This document shows, one piece after another, positions 63,810 to 64,000 of a stretch of 64,000 nucleotides of DNA. The number at the start of each line of letters is the position of its first letter. Within the stretch, counting starts at the first letter, position 1. The stretch lies in NCBI GenBank assembly GCA_030549335.1, contig CM060196.1:14709501-14773500 (forward strand). The letters are read 5' to 3'. The position numbers and the translations under genes are program-made. Below the pieces are notes generated by a model that was not told where the DNA came from, did no database searches, and saw only the letters and a program-made list of their open reading frames with translations. Source of the stretch: Pontederia crassipes (lineage: Eukaryota > Streptophyta > Magnoliopsida > Commelinales > Pontederiaceae).

Positions 63810-64000
63810 CATAATCAAGGAGTTACTGATGAATCAAAATTCAAAAGATGAACAAACATAACTTTCTAGGGTATTCAGGTTTTCTTTCACATGATAAATT
63901 AGCTAAAGCTTGTTTCAATTTCAGTATTCAAGGGACAAAGAATCCAAAATATATTGATACTTTCTATTTTTTATGGGGGATTTATTCTGTATTATTCAAA

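Noticed and set aside
63349-64000. Search for a further 5' ClpX exon before the right edge
   Set aside because: No segment encodes the expected Walker A or neighbouring blocks. The stretch is intron with a SINE.

Overview
This is nuclear DNA of a flowering plant. The genes have many introns with GT/AG borders, several encode plastid- or mitochondrion-type proteins, and the spaces between genes are filled with LTR retrotransposons, SINEs and fold-back elements. The AT-rich background combined with a GC-rich, small-intron GDSL gene suggests a monocot outside the grasses, but that is a weak inference.

Five host genes can be rebuilt exon by exon. Reading left to right: a GDSL esterase/lipase gene (+, 13099-14645, 5 exons); a calcineurin B-like Ca2+ sensor of the CBL4/SOS3 type (-, 15209-19673, 8 coding exons, plus a probable upstream leader exon and TATA box near 21.3 kb); a plastid-targeted protein like Arabidopsis At4g37920 (-, 40050-45821, 6 exons); a large plastid-type protein like EMB1703 (-, 48203-54226, 5 exons); and the C-terminal two thirds of an organellar ClpX ATPase (-, 57092-63348, 10 exons; its 5' part lies beyond the right edge). 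In every gene the reading frames join cleanly across all inferred junctions.

Mobile DNA, left to right: a decayed LTR-like stretch (about 1-1460); a complete but dead Ty3/gypsy element (3288-12767, minus strand) with 2.46-2.47 kb LTRs, an AATGT target duplication, PBS, PPT and a gag-pol broken mainly by Trp-to-stop changes; a fold-back element of about 0.6 kb (22705-23320); a dead Ty1/copia element (24374-29664, plus strand) whose left LTR contains a 253-bp TRIM-like insert; a GC-rich long inverted repeat (31648-33328); a hAT-type MITE candidate (about 38339-38850); a hAT transposase fossil inside an intron of the At4g37920-like gene; and a LINE 3' end plus a long-TIR MITE inside ClpX introns. 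Four copies of one SINE family, whose 3' end looks like Au SINE, lie across the window, two of them with clear target duplications.

The host genes do not form a pathway or operon. Three of them act, or are predicted to act, in organelles, and the CBL protein is a plasma-membrane/endomembrane Ca2+ sensor. I found no evidence of a new multi-gene system. The most unusual material is the structured repeat DNA: the GGACGACC motif array inside the gypsy LTRs, the GC-rich inverted repeat around a 42-bp tandem repeat, the nested TRIM-like insert, and a tandem duplication that crosses an exon border.
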